DNA of 28,924 bases from a virus: the IMG/VR virus record IMGVR_UViG_3300008120_000692, positions 1-28,924 of that record, one strand, 5' to 3'. This document shows positions 15,942 to 23,635 of the stretch, piece by piece (the first letter of the stretch is position 1; each line of letters begins with the position of its first letter). The translations under genes were made by a program, and so were the position numbers. The notes below the pieces were generated by a model. The model had not been told where the DNA came from and did not search any database. It worked only from the letters and a program-made list of their open reading frames with translations.

Positions 15942-16316
15942 TTAATTCCTGCTTGGCTTGATCCCGCTCAAAACGATACCAGCAATGCTCTGGTTGTTTG
16001 CAGCCACGACAGCCCGCAGCTGCTCGAGCTCGTGCTGCGAGGCAGACCATTGCATGTAGAGATTGTTGTAGGCCTCCTGTGCCATCGTACGGTGCTCACC
16101 GAGCTTACGTTGTGTCGATTGGAGCTCTGCCTTTACAGCATGCCCCCAATCGTTTGATCGCTGGAGCTCGTCTCGCAGTTGCTCAACTTCGTCGCGAAGC
16201 TTTCGCGATGCGTCGAAGATCGCCATCAGGAGGCCCGGGTGGGTCTCCCACTTGCCGATGAGCTCCATCGCCATGTCGACGGTGAGCGGGTTGTCGTCTG
16301 TCGTTGGATCGTCCAT
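15942..16316 (-). CDS. Coiled-coil phage protein, function unknown
   Basis: A 124-residue protein starting MDDPTTDDNPLTVDMAMELI at ATG 16316, which shares a base with the stop of the previous gene (TGATG). Residues about 35-105 form a long heptad-like helix (DASRKLRDEVEQLRDELQRS and onward), so it probably dimerises. A GTG three codons upstream is possible. Function unknown. Confidence 0.55.
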   Translation of the reverse strand: MDDPTTDDNPLTVDMAMELIGKWETHPGLLMAIFDASRKLRDEVEQLRDELQRSNDWGHAVKAELQSTQRKLGEHRTMAQEAYNNLYMQWSASQHELEQLRAVVAANNQSIAGIVLSGIKPSRN

Positions 16317-17542
16317 CAGTTGCACCTGCTCCCGCAGCTGGCGTACCCGGCCATGTCGACCCAGTTATCCCGTTTGCGCTGGTGGATCTCTCGCGAGCAC
16401 TTGAGCTGGATCATTGCCATGGCGACGTGCCGAGGCTCGAAGGCTTCGCCCTCTTTGCGCATGTGTCGGAACAACGCTGTCCACATTCCAGCCGTACGCC
16501 GGAAGTCCTGATCTGGAGGCCCATAAGTCGCTTGGCGATCGCCTCGGGTGATTTTGAAGGCCTCAGCAAGCACATCGTCGGATTGGCGAATGTCTTGGCT
16601 CGAGCACTCCGAGCACCCGCAATCGTCGTCGAGGTCGTCCTTGGGTTGTGAGCGCCGAGCGCCGTCTAATTCCCAGAGATTAGACAGCATGACTGCCATG
16701 TCTTGGGGATTGCATCGTGGGTAGCGAACATACCCAATTTTCTCGTCGTCTCCCACGTACACGAAACGAACGCTCTTTCCTGCCCAGACAGCCAAAGAGA
16801 ACTCGGCCACAGCACCAGCCGACATGTGCCACTCCGGCAGCATGACGATCTCGTCGCATCGCATCACAGCGTCAATGCAGCGACGCATGACTCGGCTGAA
16901 ATCCAATTGTTTCGGGAACACGCAGTTGTCCGGGTTGGCATACTTTGGATCGACCATCGGATCGAAACCATCTTGCTTGCGATCTTCGTCGGCAGGACTG
17001 ATGACTTCGTACCGCTGCTGAGAGAGCAAACAATCACGAACGCGGTCGAACATTTGGTAGTTGAAATAGGGGCGGCCCCGCATTGGGCCAGCAAGGTAGA
17101 GAACCCTCTTTCGTTGGATCGGTTCGGTTTCCGGATCTTTGTTTGAATCGTACGCGTTTTGCACCGTGTACCCGACCGTGATCTTTTCGGCAGACGACGC
17201 GTCTACATCCATTTTGCGAAAGAACCTAGCGTTTTCTCCATGTTGTTTGCCTAGTTCTTTTGCATCCAATACAGTCATCCCGATGGTGTTTTTGCAATCA
17301 GATAAGCTTTGGAAACTGCTTGCGATTTGATCTCCATCTTGAAGCGTTTCATGGTCTTGCAGTTCTCGAAGGTTCCCGAGATAGATTGCGTCGATAGGTT
17401 GCTCGGGCTCGGCGGTCTTGCACTCACTAAGGTGCGTCCACCATGACTTATCAGCATGTCCACAAACATGTACAGCATCGCCAAGTATCTCCAATACTTC
17501 GACTTGCGCCCAAACCTTATCGCCTTGCTTTAGCTGACTCAT
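16316..17542 (-). CDS. DUF4406-DUF6378 fusion protein (nucleotide-metabolism-like)
   Basis: A 408-residue protein starting at ATG 17542 (MSQLKQGDKVWAQVEVLEIL), behind a strong AGGAGG. Three parts are seen. Residues 1-50 are a small beta domain. Residues about 147-263 match DUF4406, a nucleoside 2-deoxyribosyltransferase-like fold: YLAGPMRGRPYFN, later CDEIVMLPEWHMSAGAVAEF with a candidate catalytic Glu at 247. Residues about 322-402 match DUF6378: DDVLAEAFKITRGDRQATYG and RDNWVDMAGYA. The two domains are usually separate phage genes, often near each other. A Cys-rich linker (CGCSEC at 308-313) lies between. A role in nucleotide salvage or modification is inferred from fold only. It overlaps the next gene by one base. 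Confidence 0.7.
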   Translation of the reverse strand: MSQLKQGDKVWAQVEVLEILGDAVHVCGHADKSWWTHLSECKTAEPEQPIDAIYLGNLRELQDHETLQDGDQIASSFQSLSDCKNTIGMTVLDAKELGKQHGENARFFRKMDVDASSAEKITVGYTVQNAYDSNKDPETEPIQRKRVLYLAGPMRGRPYFNYQMFDRVRDCLLSQQRYEVISPADEDRKQDGFDPMVDPKYANPDNCVFPKQLDFSRVMRRCIDAVMRCDEIVMLPEWHMSAGAVAEFSLAVWAGKSVRFVYVGDDEKIGYVRYPRCNPQDMAVMLSNLWELDGARRSQPKDDLDDDCGCSECSSQDIRQSDDVLAEAFKITRGDRQATYGPPDQDFRRTAGMWTALFRHMRKEGEAFEPRHVAMAMIQLKCSREIHQRKRDNWVDMAGYASCGSRCN

Positions 17543-17577
17543 CCTCTCATCCTCCTGAAAACCGAACCAAAGAAACC

Positions 17578-18621
17578 TTACGCTGCTCCCCTGCGGATCA
17601 GCGGTGATAGATACGAAACACCTTCGATGATCGGGATCTGCAAATTCAGATGCCCTAGACCACGCTGCACTAACTGGATCCCATAGCCGTTGACCCAGTC
17701 GGTTAAGTTTTGATGCATCCAGTACGGCTGGAGCTGGCAAAGACAACCAGGATTCCAGGCTCCGATCGGCCCGGAATCGACCGTCCGCTTAGTGGCCAGA
17801 TCCATCCGGTGCGTGTGACCAAACCAAATGTTTGCGTTGTACTTGGCCAGGTGAGCTGCCGCAGCCGCTTTGCTCGTGTACTGGCCATGTGTGAAGTAGC
17901 AGTTGTCCCGCTGGATCGTGCCTGGCACCTGGCAGTTGTCGTACCACTTGCCTTGCTCAAACAGGGCGATTCCACGCTTCGGGAGCTGCAGCACGACGGC
18001 AGTCGAAAAGTAGCTGGCAATCAAGGCCACGTCTCGCTTGCCACCTTTGCCGGACTTTAGCGTATCGGTGACGATCCACTTCTCGATGCGTCGCTCGTGG
18101 TTCCCTTCAAGGTACTCGATCGTCGCTTGTGGAGCTGCCGACTGAAGCTCGTCGAGGAACTGGTTGGTTGCGTTGCAGTCGTCTTCAAAAGTGTAGTTCG
18201 CTTCGGCGACATAGCCCCACGTGTGGTGCTCGGCCAGGAACCCACCGCAGTCGAGGTGATCGCCCAGCATGATGATCGAATCCGGCTTGAGCATCCGAAT
18301 GTCGGCCAGCATTGCCGAAGCTGCTTGCTGGTCGATGAAGCATCCGTGGCTGTCTGGCACGATCACCCGCAGCGTCACGCCGCCCTTGGATGCTCGAGCC
18401 TTGCGATCCAGCCGGAGCTTGACGCGACTGCTACGCAAGTCTTGAAGTGTGTTTTCCAGTCGCTCGCGAGCCTTACGCTCGATCGCTAGCTGGTGCTTGA
18501 GCTGGTTGAGTTCCGCGCGAGCCGTCAGCAGATTCTGGTCTGCCGACTGCTGCTGGCGATGATACTCTTTGACCGCTTTGGACGTCGACCAGCGAGGTTT
18601 TTTGGCTGGTTTATTCCCCAT
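17578..18621 (-). CDS. Calcineurin-like metallophosphoesterase with N-terminal coiled coil
   Basis: A 347-residue protein with every metallophosphoesterase motif in order: D90-x-H92 (PDSHG), GD121xxD124 (LGDHLDCGG), GNH175E (EGNHERR), H245 (THGQY) and GH269TH271 (FGHTHR). Two metals are expected to sit in these side chains. Residues 15-75 form a charged coiled coil (KAVKEYHRQQQSADQNLLTA on). Substrate unknown: phage members may act on DNA ends, RNA or nucleotides. The start ATG overlaps the stop of the previous gene by 11 bases. Confidence 0.85.
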   Translation of the reverse strand: MGNKPAKKPRWSTSKAVKEYHRQQQSADQNLLTARAELNQLKHQLAIERKARERLENTLQDLRSSRVKLRLDRKARASKGGVTLRVIVPDSHGCFIDQQAASAMLADIRMLKPDSIIMLGDHLDCGGFLAEHHTWGYVAEANYTFEDDCNATNQFLDELQSAAPQATIEYLEGNHERRIEKWIVTDTLKSGKGGKRDVALIASYFSTAVVLQLPKRGIALFEQGKWYDNCQVPGTIQRDNCYFTHGQYTSKAAAAAHLAKYNANIWFGHTHRMDLATKRTVDSGPIGAWNPGCLCQLQPYWMHQNLTDWVNGYGIQLVQRGLGHLNLQIPIIEGVSYLSPLIRRGAA

Positions 18622-18931
18622 TTTGCGAATCCCTAAGTTTCCTTAGCCAGTTGCGAAACGCTTCGTGTTTAACTTCGAAGACTTTAGCGTCCACGAACCG
18701 GTAAAAGGCAGACACTGACGGGAAAAGATCGCGAGCTTCGCCTCCAGAAATCCAATCAGTTGCCATGTCCTGCAGCTCTCTGGCGATCTTTGGAGACTTT
18801 ACCTGCAGGCTGTCAAACCAGGTCGTGGATTTTGGCCGAAAACTGTCTGCCGACTTTCGAGCGATCGCAAGCAGCGAATTGCTCGGCTTTGGCTCAGGCT
18901 TGGATTTCTTAATGGGTTTGGTTGGCATCAT
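18611..18931 (-). CDS. Hypothetical phage protein, possible DNA-binding
   Basis: A 106-residue protein with a basic, Pro/Lys-rich N-terminus (MPTKPIKKSKPEPKPS) and a helical remainder (ARELQDMATDWISGGEARDL, then a second helix pair). AGGAGG lies very close to two adjacent ATG codons; the second (18928) has better spacing. A basic tail plus helical body could be DNA-binding, but there is no clear helix-turn-helix. It overlaps the phosphoesterase gene by 11 bases. Confidence 0.5.
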   Translation of the reverse strand: MMPTKPIKKSKPEPKPSNSLLAIARKSADSFRPKSTTWFDSLQVKSPKIARELQDMATDWISGGEARDLFPSVSAFYRFVDAKVFEVKHEAFRNWLRKLRDSQNGE

Positions 18932-18949
18932 GCCTCCTGCGTGAAAGGG

Positions 18950-19822
18950 TCAGCAAGCCTCGGCTGGTTGTGGTGCTGGCTTGGCCGGTGGCGGTGGAGC
19001 TGCTGGGACTTCGTGCTTGATCGCATCCCAGCTTTCCCCTGCCGCCTGGCACATGCGAACCATGACCGTGCCTAGGTAGTTTTTATGCTTCTCGATCTGG
19101 TTTTCGCGGATTCGCGACAGGGCATCGAGGAACCCTGCGCGGTCGATGTCGGTCGCGACCCATGCCATCCGCCAGATGGTGTCGCGATCAAGGCCACGCA
19201 GTTTCCCGCGTGCTTGCATGTCGCTCATGTCCCGAGCCAGAAGCCTAACCGATTCCCGAAATTCAAATCCCGCCGCCGTCCAAACGATCGAACGACGGGT
19301 CTTTGTCTTGTCTTGTTCGGTTATGTCCTGTTCGGTTACGTTCGGTCGTGTGCTCGGGGGATTCCCCTGAACTGCCGGGGCTTCGTCGGGGGATTCCCCC
19401 GAGGAAGTAAATTCACTGTGTTTTTCTTGCTGTTCAGCCAATCCCCGAGACACTTCGGCAGCAGGAGCATGCTCAAGCCACCCGATGTCGGTGCGTGACG
19501 CCCACGCGACCAGATCGACGAAAACAGACTCAGGAAAACCAGTGACCCTGGCCAAGTGGGAGATCTTCAGGGGAATCCCCCGACTATTCCCCAGCGTCCC
19601 CCTGACATGGCAGGTGGCCGCGTAAGCACACAACGCGCACCATGCACCGTAGATTGCCGGCGCACGATCCTCGAACTCTTCTAGCATCGCCTGATAGCCT
19701 GTCGACGAAAAGCCGACAGGCATGGCGATCCAAGTGAGCTGCTTCAATTTGCGAGACTCCGCTCGCTCGAACGTCTCTGTCCACTTCGAGATTCGCAAAA
19801 CAGGCTGGGTCGCGTCAGTCAT
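18950..19822 (-). CDS. Phage replication protein with internal candidate origin
   Basis: A 290-residue protein. Residues about 10-115 resemble the N-terminal domain of phage replication initiators/replisome organisers: KWTETFERAESRKLKQLTWI, GYQAMLEEFEDRAPAIYGAW, and an HTH-like region LKISHLARVTGFPESVF. Residues about 130-180 are a disordered, Ser/Glu/Pro-rich linker with a doubled TEQD motif. The C-terminal part (GFEFRESVRLLARDMSDMQA on) is helical and ends in a Pro/Ala-rich tail. In lambda-like phages such a protein binds repeats inside its own gene, and here DNA repeats lie under the linker (see 19314-19583). The start ATG overlaps the previous gene by eight bases. The call rests on domain layout and the repeats. 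Confidence 0.6.
   Translation of the reverse strand: MTDATQPVLRISKWTETFERAESRKLKQLTWIAMPVGFSSTGYQAMLEEFEDRAPAIYGAWCALCAYAATCHVRGTLGNSRGIPLKISHLARVTGFPESVFVDLVAWASRTDIGWLEHAPAAEVSRGLAEQQEKHSEFTSSGESPDEAPAVQGNPPSTRPNVTEQDITEQDKTKTRRSIVWTAAGFEFRESVRLLARDMSDMQARGKLRGLDRDTIWRMAWVATDIDRAGFLDALSRIRENQIEKHKNYLGTVMVRMCQAAGESWDAIKHEVPAAPPPPAKPAPQPAEAC
19314..19583. repeat. Candidate replication origin: repeats inside the replication gene
   Basis: Two sets of repeats lie in and near the linker coding segment. The 10-mer TGTTCGGTTA occurs at 19314-19323 and 19329-19338, with a partial copy at 19340-19346. The 16-mer TCGGGGGATTCCCCTG occurs at 19354-19369, a 15-of-16 copy at 19386-19401, and an exact inverted copy at 19568-19583. 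Its centre is a near-palindrome. Repeats under a disordered linker of a phage initiator resemble lambda ori inside gene O. They may instead be codon-driven or regulatory. Confidence 0.45.
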
Positions 19823-20030
19823 GGATCACCACCCTGTACACTTCCCACGCGACGAGGGCGACGACAGACCAGAAGCTTGCTGTGACGCACACAGAAAACA
19901 TCCTGTCGATCGCTCTAGCCATCTCGTCCATGTGATCCCCAACCAAATCGTCTTGCCAATCATCTCGTTCATTGTCGAACGCATCGAGATCTTCGGCGCG
20001 TCCGGTCGACTGTTCTACATCGTGCCACAT
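19815..20030 (-). CDS. Small protein with C-terminal membrane helix
   Basis: A 71-residue protein from ATG 20030 (MWHDVEQSTGRAEDLDAFDN). The N-terminal half is very acidic; residues about 45-68 (SVCVTASFWSVVALVAWEVY) form one transmembrane helix. It would be tail-anchored, with the acidic part in the cytoplasm. Overlaps the replication gene start by eight bases. Function unknown; this could be an early host-takeover or exclusion protein, but nothing shows it. Confidence 0.5.
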   Translation of the reverse strand: MWHDVEQSTGRAEDLDAFDNERDDWQDDLVGDHMDEMARAIDRMFSVCVTASFWSVVALVAWEVYRVVIHD

Positions 20031-20057
20031 CAAATTGCCCTTTCTGATGTTTACAAC

Positions 20058-20351
20058 TCAGCCTGGAAATTCGTCGAAAGTGTTGTTGCCAAGATCCGCG
20101 ACTTTACGCGGAGGCACGTTTAGCTCACGCGTGGCCGTGCTAAGACCTGGCGTGTCAAGCCAATCCATGATCTCCGCTCGCAGCTCTCGCTCGTTAGCTG
20201 GGAGGAAATTCGCATAACTCCGCAACGCGGCCACCGCTGCTGGATCGCGTACGGATCCATCGGAATTGAAAGGACGCAGGACGAAACTCCCCGAGTCCAA
20301 TGGATGCCCGTCCGGTGTTCGGACGTGGTATTTGGTGAAAAGCTTGCTCAT
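20058..20351 (-). CDS. Hypothetical phage protein
   Basis: A 97-residue protein starting MSKLFTKYHVRTPDGHPLDS. The ATG overlaps the stop of the gene before it (ATGA). The first half looks beta-rich, the second helical (RSYANFLPANERELRAEIMD). No motif recognised. Confidence 0.55.
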   Translation of the reverse strand: MSKLFTKYHVRTPDGHPLDSGSFVLRPFNSDGSVRDPAAVAALRSYANFLPANERELRAEIMDWLDTPGLSTATRELNVPPRKVADLGNNTFDEFPG

Positions 20352-20755
20352 AGTCCTTTAGTCTTTTTCAATACGGATGTTTTCATGCTGTGTCGATTTG
20401 CACGCCACTCAGCGAAGTCCTGTCCGAGCTGCTCGGCAGCTTGTACAGCTCTTTTGTTGATGGTCGACCAGTCCAGATACATGGCTGGCGTGGTGTTCCA
20501 AGATTCGTACCGAAGAATCACCGCCTCGTCAGCCAGATGCAAAGATCGCTCGTAGTTTCGCATCGCATAGAGCTCGCTCATCGTGCATCCAATTCGTTGG
20601 CACCGTGTCTGTGCGAGGAACGACTCGGAAAAACTTCGATCGGTGCGGACGCATTCGTCAAGGTATTGTTTGTCTAAGTTGCTTAAGACGATCAGCACCT
20701 TTGGTGGGGCAACCGATCGTCTGTCAAATTGGAGTTCCCCTTGAACTAGGCTCAT
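20348..20755 (-). CDS. Hypothetical phage protein, helical
   Basis: A 135-residue protein. I start it at ATG 20755 (MSLVQGELQFDRRSVAPPKV), where ATGA overlaps the previous stop; the longer frame to 20935 lies inside the previous gene. Helices contain ILVLSNLDKQ-type hydrophobics then many Arg, Tyr and Glu (RYESWNTTPAMYLDWSTINK). The central SELYAMRNYERSLHLADEA could be a helix pair. Function unknown. Confidence 0.5.
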   Translation of the reverse strand: MSLVQGELQFDRRSVAPPKVLIVLSNLDKQYLDECVRTDRSFSESFLAQTRCQRIGCTMSELYAMRNYERSLHLADEAVILRYESWNTTPAMYLDWSTINKRAVQAAEQLGQDFAEWRANRHSMKTSVLKKTKGL

Positions 20756-21102
20756 TTTCCACCTGCCTTTTCTGCGCACGCCTCGCAACATGGCAAGCCG
20801 TCTGGAATGCAAACGACGGTAATTCCGCAGTGAGTGCATGGAGACAAGTCGAAACCAGATCTGGCTAGTAACAGCTCCAAGCCGTCGGAGTATTTCTTGT
20901 GGGCCTCCAGCAACTGCTCGGAAAGGCTTGCGCAATGATTCAAGGCGACCTCCAACGCTGCGACCGTCCGATCGCCAACTCGCTTGCGGACTTGCTCTAG
21001 CTCATCGCGACGGGGAACAACCTGCGTCCATCCGTTTGCTCCGAGCGGTAATTCCGCTGGCAAATCAACGCCGTAGATTGGCCCTTTGTTTTGAAGGCTC
21101 AT
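20752..21102 (-). CDS. Phage protein with C-terminal zinc ribbon
   Basis: A 116-residue protein. Residues about 30-80 form a long helix (RDELEQVRKRVGDRTVAALE). Near the C-terminus CTHC (residues 88-91) and a CCEAC group (104-108) about 13 residues later make a four-cysteine zinc ribbon. A nucleic-acid or protein-binding regulatory role is plausible. ATGA overlaps join it to genes on both sides. Confidence 0.6.
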   Translation of the reverse strand: MSLQNKGPIYGVDLPAELPLGANGWTQVVPRRDELEQVRKRVGDRTVAALEVALNHCASLSEQLLEAHKKYSDGLELLLARSGFDLSPCTHCGITVVCIPDGLPCCEACAEKAGGK

Positions 21103-21344
21103 TGCTTCACCTCCGTTTGCGCTGCCTGGATCTTGTTGACCGAGCGCACGATTTCAGTCAGCTCGAATGCACAAGCTAGGACGACGACCAAGTTGATGAA
21201 TGACAACGCCAGCAGTGCAGTCGTGAGCCTGCACAGATCCGCGACATCGTACTTGATGCGTGATGCGCATCCTTGCACCTGGAAAATCTCGTTATTGAAG
21301 TCGCGAATGACTCGACCGAGAGCGTCTTGAACTTCAGGATCCAT
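21099..21344 (-). CDS. Small single-pass membrane protein
   Basis: An 81-residue protein with one hydrophobic segment at residues about 42-62 (TALLALSFINLVVVLACAFE). An N-terminal helix and a short charged C-terminal helix flank it. Joined by an ATGA overlap to the next gene. Function unknown. Confidence 0.5.
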   Translation of the reverse strand: MDPEVQDALGRVIRDFNNEIFQVQGCASRIKYDVADLCRLTTALLALSFINLVVVLACAFELTEIVRSVNKIQAAQTEVKQ

Positions 21345-21669
21345 GGCCGACCTCCGTTGTGAGCTCTAGCAATGTTTCAGTTGCGTCGCAGCCCGGCAGC
21401 GATGAAACATCGGAGCAGTTTGGGCATAAGACGTTACTCAGCTCACATGGGCTCAGGACGTAAGACCTGCACTCAACACATTGATCGATTTTCAATCCTG
21501 TGTTGTCGACCGCCTCGACAAGTTGCCGAAAAGCTTGAAATGACTGTTCAACGGTCACAGCCCGTCCCTGTGTCATAGAAACCGTTCTCCCCCGCCGAAA
21601 AACATCTTCTTTGAGGACTTCAAACGTGTTCAAAGCATTAACTATTTCACCATGCCTGAATGGCCTCAC
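21334..21669 (-). CDS. Small protein with zinc-ribbon-like cysteine pairs
   Basis: A 111-residue protein starting at GTG 21669, where GTGA overlaps the previous stop. The N-terminal half is helical (EIVNALNTFEVLKEDVFRRG). CVEC (residues 64-67) and CPNC (82-85) form a probable zinc ribbon, with another Cys between and one after. It overlaps the next gene by 11 bases. Regulatory or nucleic-acid role inferred only. Confidence 0.55.
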   Translation of the reverse strand: MRPFRHGEIVNALNTFEVLKEDVFRRGRTVSMTQGRAVTVEQSFQAFRQLVEAVDNTGLKIDQCVECRSYVLSPCELSNVLCPNCSDVSSLPGCDATETLLELTTEVGHGS

Positions 21670-22385
21670 GTTGCCACCGTGTTGCCCTTCTTGCTCGATC
21701 GCCTCGGCTTGGCCGACAGAGCAGCAGTGGACTTGGACGACCCAGTGCGTGGAAGCTCATCGGTCGGCACCCCGAGCTGCTGGGCAGAGATCAGCTTCTG
21801 CTTGCGTCGCTTGCCGATCTCCGATGTTGGCCCTTGATCGTCGCTGTGAACAACCAGCTTGGCCGACACAGGAGCAAATGCATCCTCCATCCCTGGCAGG
21901 AGCGTCTGAACGAATGTCGCAGTGACAATCTCGCGAGCTTGCGAAACCTCGTACGAGTCTTCGCCGTACAGCTCGGCCGTACGTGCGAACCACCCAAATT
22001 CAAAATCATGCATGCGGATCTTGAGCCGTGGTCGATCCAGATCGTCACGCTGGATTGCACCAGTCTTTTTCGACTTGGACAGCACCAGGTGCCGCAGCTC
22101 GTGATCGATCACCGCTTGGAGTCGCTTGCTTGTCCACGAGTCGAGTCGCTCTCCGTCGAGGATCATCAGCGCATCACCCATGCCGAGTGTTCGCTCGGTC
22201 AGCTTGGTGATCCGGATGCATCCAGCGGCCTCGCACCCTCGCACCTTGATCGCTGGCCCCTCTTCACTTCGAGCGATCAGCGTCGTCACAGTAACTCCCG
22301 CATTGAACAATTCGCCGTGATTCTCTTTCATCACCTTGGAAACTGTCTGTTCCACTTCGTCCGTCGCCTTGCTATACCAACTCAT
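21666..22385 (-). CDS. Putative phage metallopeptidase (PhageMetallopep-like)
   Basis: A 239-residue protein starting at ATG 22385 (MSWYSKATDEVEQTVSKVMK), which overlaps the previous stop (ATGA). H95-E-L-R-H99 in AVIDHELRHLVLS is an HExxH zinc motif, and the layout (N-terminal EQTVSKVMKENHGEL helix, then a strand, then MILDGERLDSW, then the HExxH helix) fits the phage metallopeptidase family. The third ligand could be His or Asp in KIRMHDFEFGWF. Residues 195-239 are a basic, Ser/Lys-rich tail not needed for the fold. The substrate is unknown. Confidence 0.7.
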   Translation of the reverse strand: MSWYSKATDEVEQTVSKVMKENHGELFNAGVTVTTLIARSEEGPAIKVRGCEAAGCIRITKLTERTLGMGDALMILDGERLDSWTSKRLQAVIDHELRHLVLSKSKKTGAIQRDDLDRPRLKIRMHDFEFGWFARTAELYGEDSYEVSQAREIVTATFVQTLLPGMEDAFAPVSAKLVVHSDDQGPTSEIGKRRKQKLISAQQLGVPTDELPRTGSSKSTAALSAKPRRSSKKGNTVAT

Positions 22386-22738
22386 GCCCATTCTCCATTC
22401 GGTTCCAAAACAATCGTTCGCTTGAGACGGTGCACAGTGCCTCCGCCTCGTCGTTCTTCCGTCGTCTCGATGACACCCCACGCTCGAAGATCCGAGAATG
22501 GTTGCGTCCAACAGTTGATTCCACGGCCAGAGATCGCGGCCATTTCTCGCATCGTCAAACCTCGATCCGCTCGCGAGATCGCCAAGAAGACCTGCAACCG
22601 CTTGCCTTTAATCAGCCGTGATTCCTCCCGACCAGCATCACGCCTGGCACCAGCCAAGCGGACGTTGTCGCGATTCGCATCGGCAGCGTCACCAGTCAGA
22701 GGCAAAAACGGTTGAACGAGCGTGTCCACTGCGATCAC
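22382..22738 (-). CDS. Winged-helix DNA-binding phage protein
   Basis: A 118-residue protein starting at GTG 22738 (GTGA overlap with the previous stop). Residues about 40-108 read KGKRLQVFLAISRADRGLTM, REMAAISGRGINCWTQPFSD, LRAWGVIETTEERRGGGTVH: three helices and a beta-wing, as in MarR/ArsR-like or replication winged helices. Residues 1-40 are disordered. It may regulate early genes or help replication. No cofactor motif seen. Confidence 0.55.
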   Translation of the reverse strand: MIAVDTLVQPFLPLTGDAADANRDNVRLAGARRDAGREESRLIKGKRLQVFLAISRADRGLTMREMAAISGRGINCWTQPFSDLRAWGVIETTEERRGGGTVHRLKRTIVLEPNGEWA

Positions 22739-23082
22739 TCCATCCAGTTCGGTGACTCGGTACCGCTGACCGCCGCTACAGGCTCAGCATGCATTGCCGA
22801 GGCCGACTGGACGGCTGGCATCACATCGACCTCGGTAACGGCCACACCATGCTCAGCAGTGCCCGACGGTATTTGCCGACCTTCGGAGTCGATCTCGTCG
22901 ATCTCCACGCCAGGATTGGCCGTGATGTATTCGCCAAGGTGGTTCCATGGTGCATCGTCGAAACGGATGTACCACTCATCCAGATCGACGTCATAAAACG
23001 TCTTGATCGGCTTCTTTTTCGTGCCGATGCCGACCGCGTAATTCTTGCCAGCCACCAACTGAAAACCGTCTAGTTTCGCCAT
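22735..23082 (-). CDS. Hypothetical phage protein
   Basis: A 115-residue, acidic protein starting MAKLDGFQLVAGKNYAVGIG with GAGAGG upstream. The first 65 residues look like a beta domain (FYDVDLDEWYIRFDDAPWNH). The rest is low in structure. GTGA overlap with the next gene. Function unknown. Confidence 0.55.
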   Translation of the reverse strand: MAKLDGFQLVAGKNYAVGIGTKKKPIKTFYDVDLDEWYIRFDDAPWNHLGEYITANPGVEIDEIDSEGRQIPSGTAEHGVAVTEVDVMPAVQSASAMHAEPVAAVSGTESPNWME

Positions 23083-23129
23083 CGTTTTACCCTCTCAACA
23101 ATTTCGAAAAACACCAACCACACCAGAAC

Positions 23130-23159
23130 AAAAAACGATCGCTGGGGAACCACCCCCCA
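23130..23159 (-). terminator. Possible intrinsic terminator (weak)
   Basis: Between the secreted-protein gene and the gene at 23082. TGGGG/CCCCA (23143-23159, 7-nt loop) is followed on the - strand by seven bases and then a run of six T. The stem is short and the spacing to the T run is long, so termination would be partial at best. Confidence 0.25.
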
Positions 23160-23232
23160 AGGGCCTTCCGACAGGCTGGGCGTGCCGCCTGGCGTGACCC
23201 GCGACCGTAGACGCGGGAAAGGGCGACCGCGT

Positions 23233-23445
23233 TTATCGACGGAACACAAAGCGATTGACCAGTGGCACTCGGGACAGAGTCGAGCGAGTCACCTTCTTGG
23301 CCGTGGCCGCTGGGTAGCATTGGCCGTTGACGCACTTAGGACGAGCATTGCTAACCACACTGTCTGCCGCAGCTGCGAAAGCTCCAGCAAAGACCACGAG
23401 CCACAACGCAAAGATCGAACACACCAAACTCAGAGACCGTTTCAT
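23233..23445 (-). CDS. Small secreted protein with signal peptide
   Basis: A 70-residue protein from ATG 23445 (MKRSLSLVCSIFALWLVVFA), behind GGAGGTGACC. Residues 1-26 are a Sec signal peptide: basic start, hydrophobic core, AFAAAADS cleavage region. The mature part has CVNGQC and a basic Ser/Arg tail with RVPLVNRF. Planctomycete genomes contain many such short CxxGxC secreted proteins (from memory), so this may be a host-derived conversion gene. Function unknown. Confidence 0.6.
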   Translation of the reverse strand: MKRSLSLVCSIFALWLVVFAGAFAAAADSVVSNARPKCVNGQCYPAATAKKVTRSTLSRVPLVNRFVFRR

Positions 23446-23491
23446 CAGGTCACCTCCATGAAAAAAGCATCCAAACACACTCGTAACCAAA

Positions 23492-23631
23492 GGATCGGGC
23501 AGGGTTGGCTACCTGCTGATTCTTGCTTCGCGATGGCCCCAAACTTGCTGTCGTCGCGTCCTAACAGCTTGGTCGAGTGCAAGATTACGCTTTGCCGTTT
23601 TGCGTCGTGGTTACCGCCACGCCGCCGATCC
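23492..23631 (-). ncRNA. Candidate structured RNA closed by a tRNA-like acceptor stem
   Basis: On the - strand the segment starts GGATCGG and ends CCGATCC, a perfect 7-bp pairing, preceded by a GCAGG/CCTGC stem with an 8-nt loop. Acceptor 5' strand and T-like stem are identical to those of the tRNA at 23987-24053. Between them are possible hairpins CGTGG/CCACG and GCTGT/ACAGC. The loop of the T-like stem is not TTCGANY, and no D or anticodon arm is evident. It may be an expanded tRNA-like RNA, a decayed gene or a chance pairing. Confidence 0.3.
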
Positions 23632-23635
23632 TAGC

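Noticed and set aside
17543-17746. 68-residue N-terminal extension of the DUF4406-DUF6378 gene
   Set aside because: It overlaps the end of the phosphoesterase gene, and a strong AGGAGG precedes the ATG at 17542.
21660-22715. 351-residue open frame on the + strand
   Set aside because: It opposes the metallopeptidase and winged-helix genes, which have motifs and coupled starts. Composition is Arg/Ser/Leu-rich like an antisense shadow.
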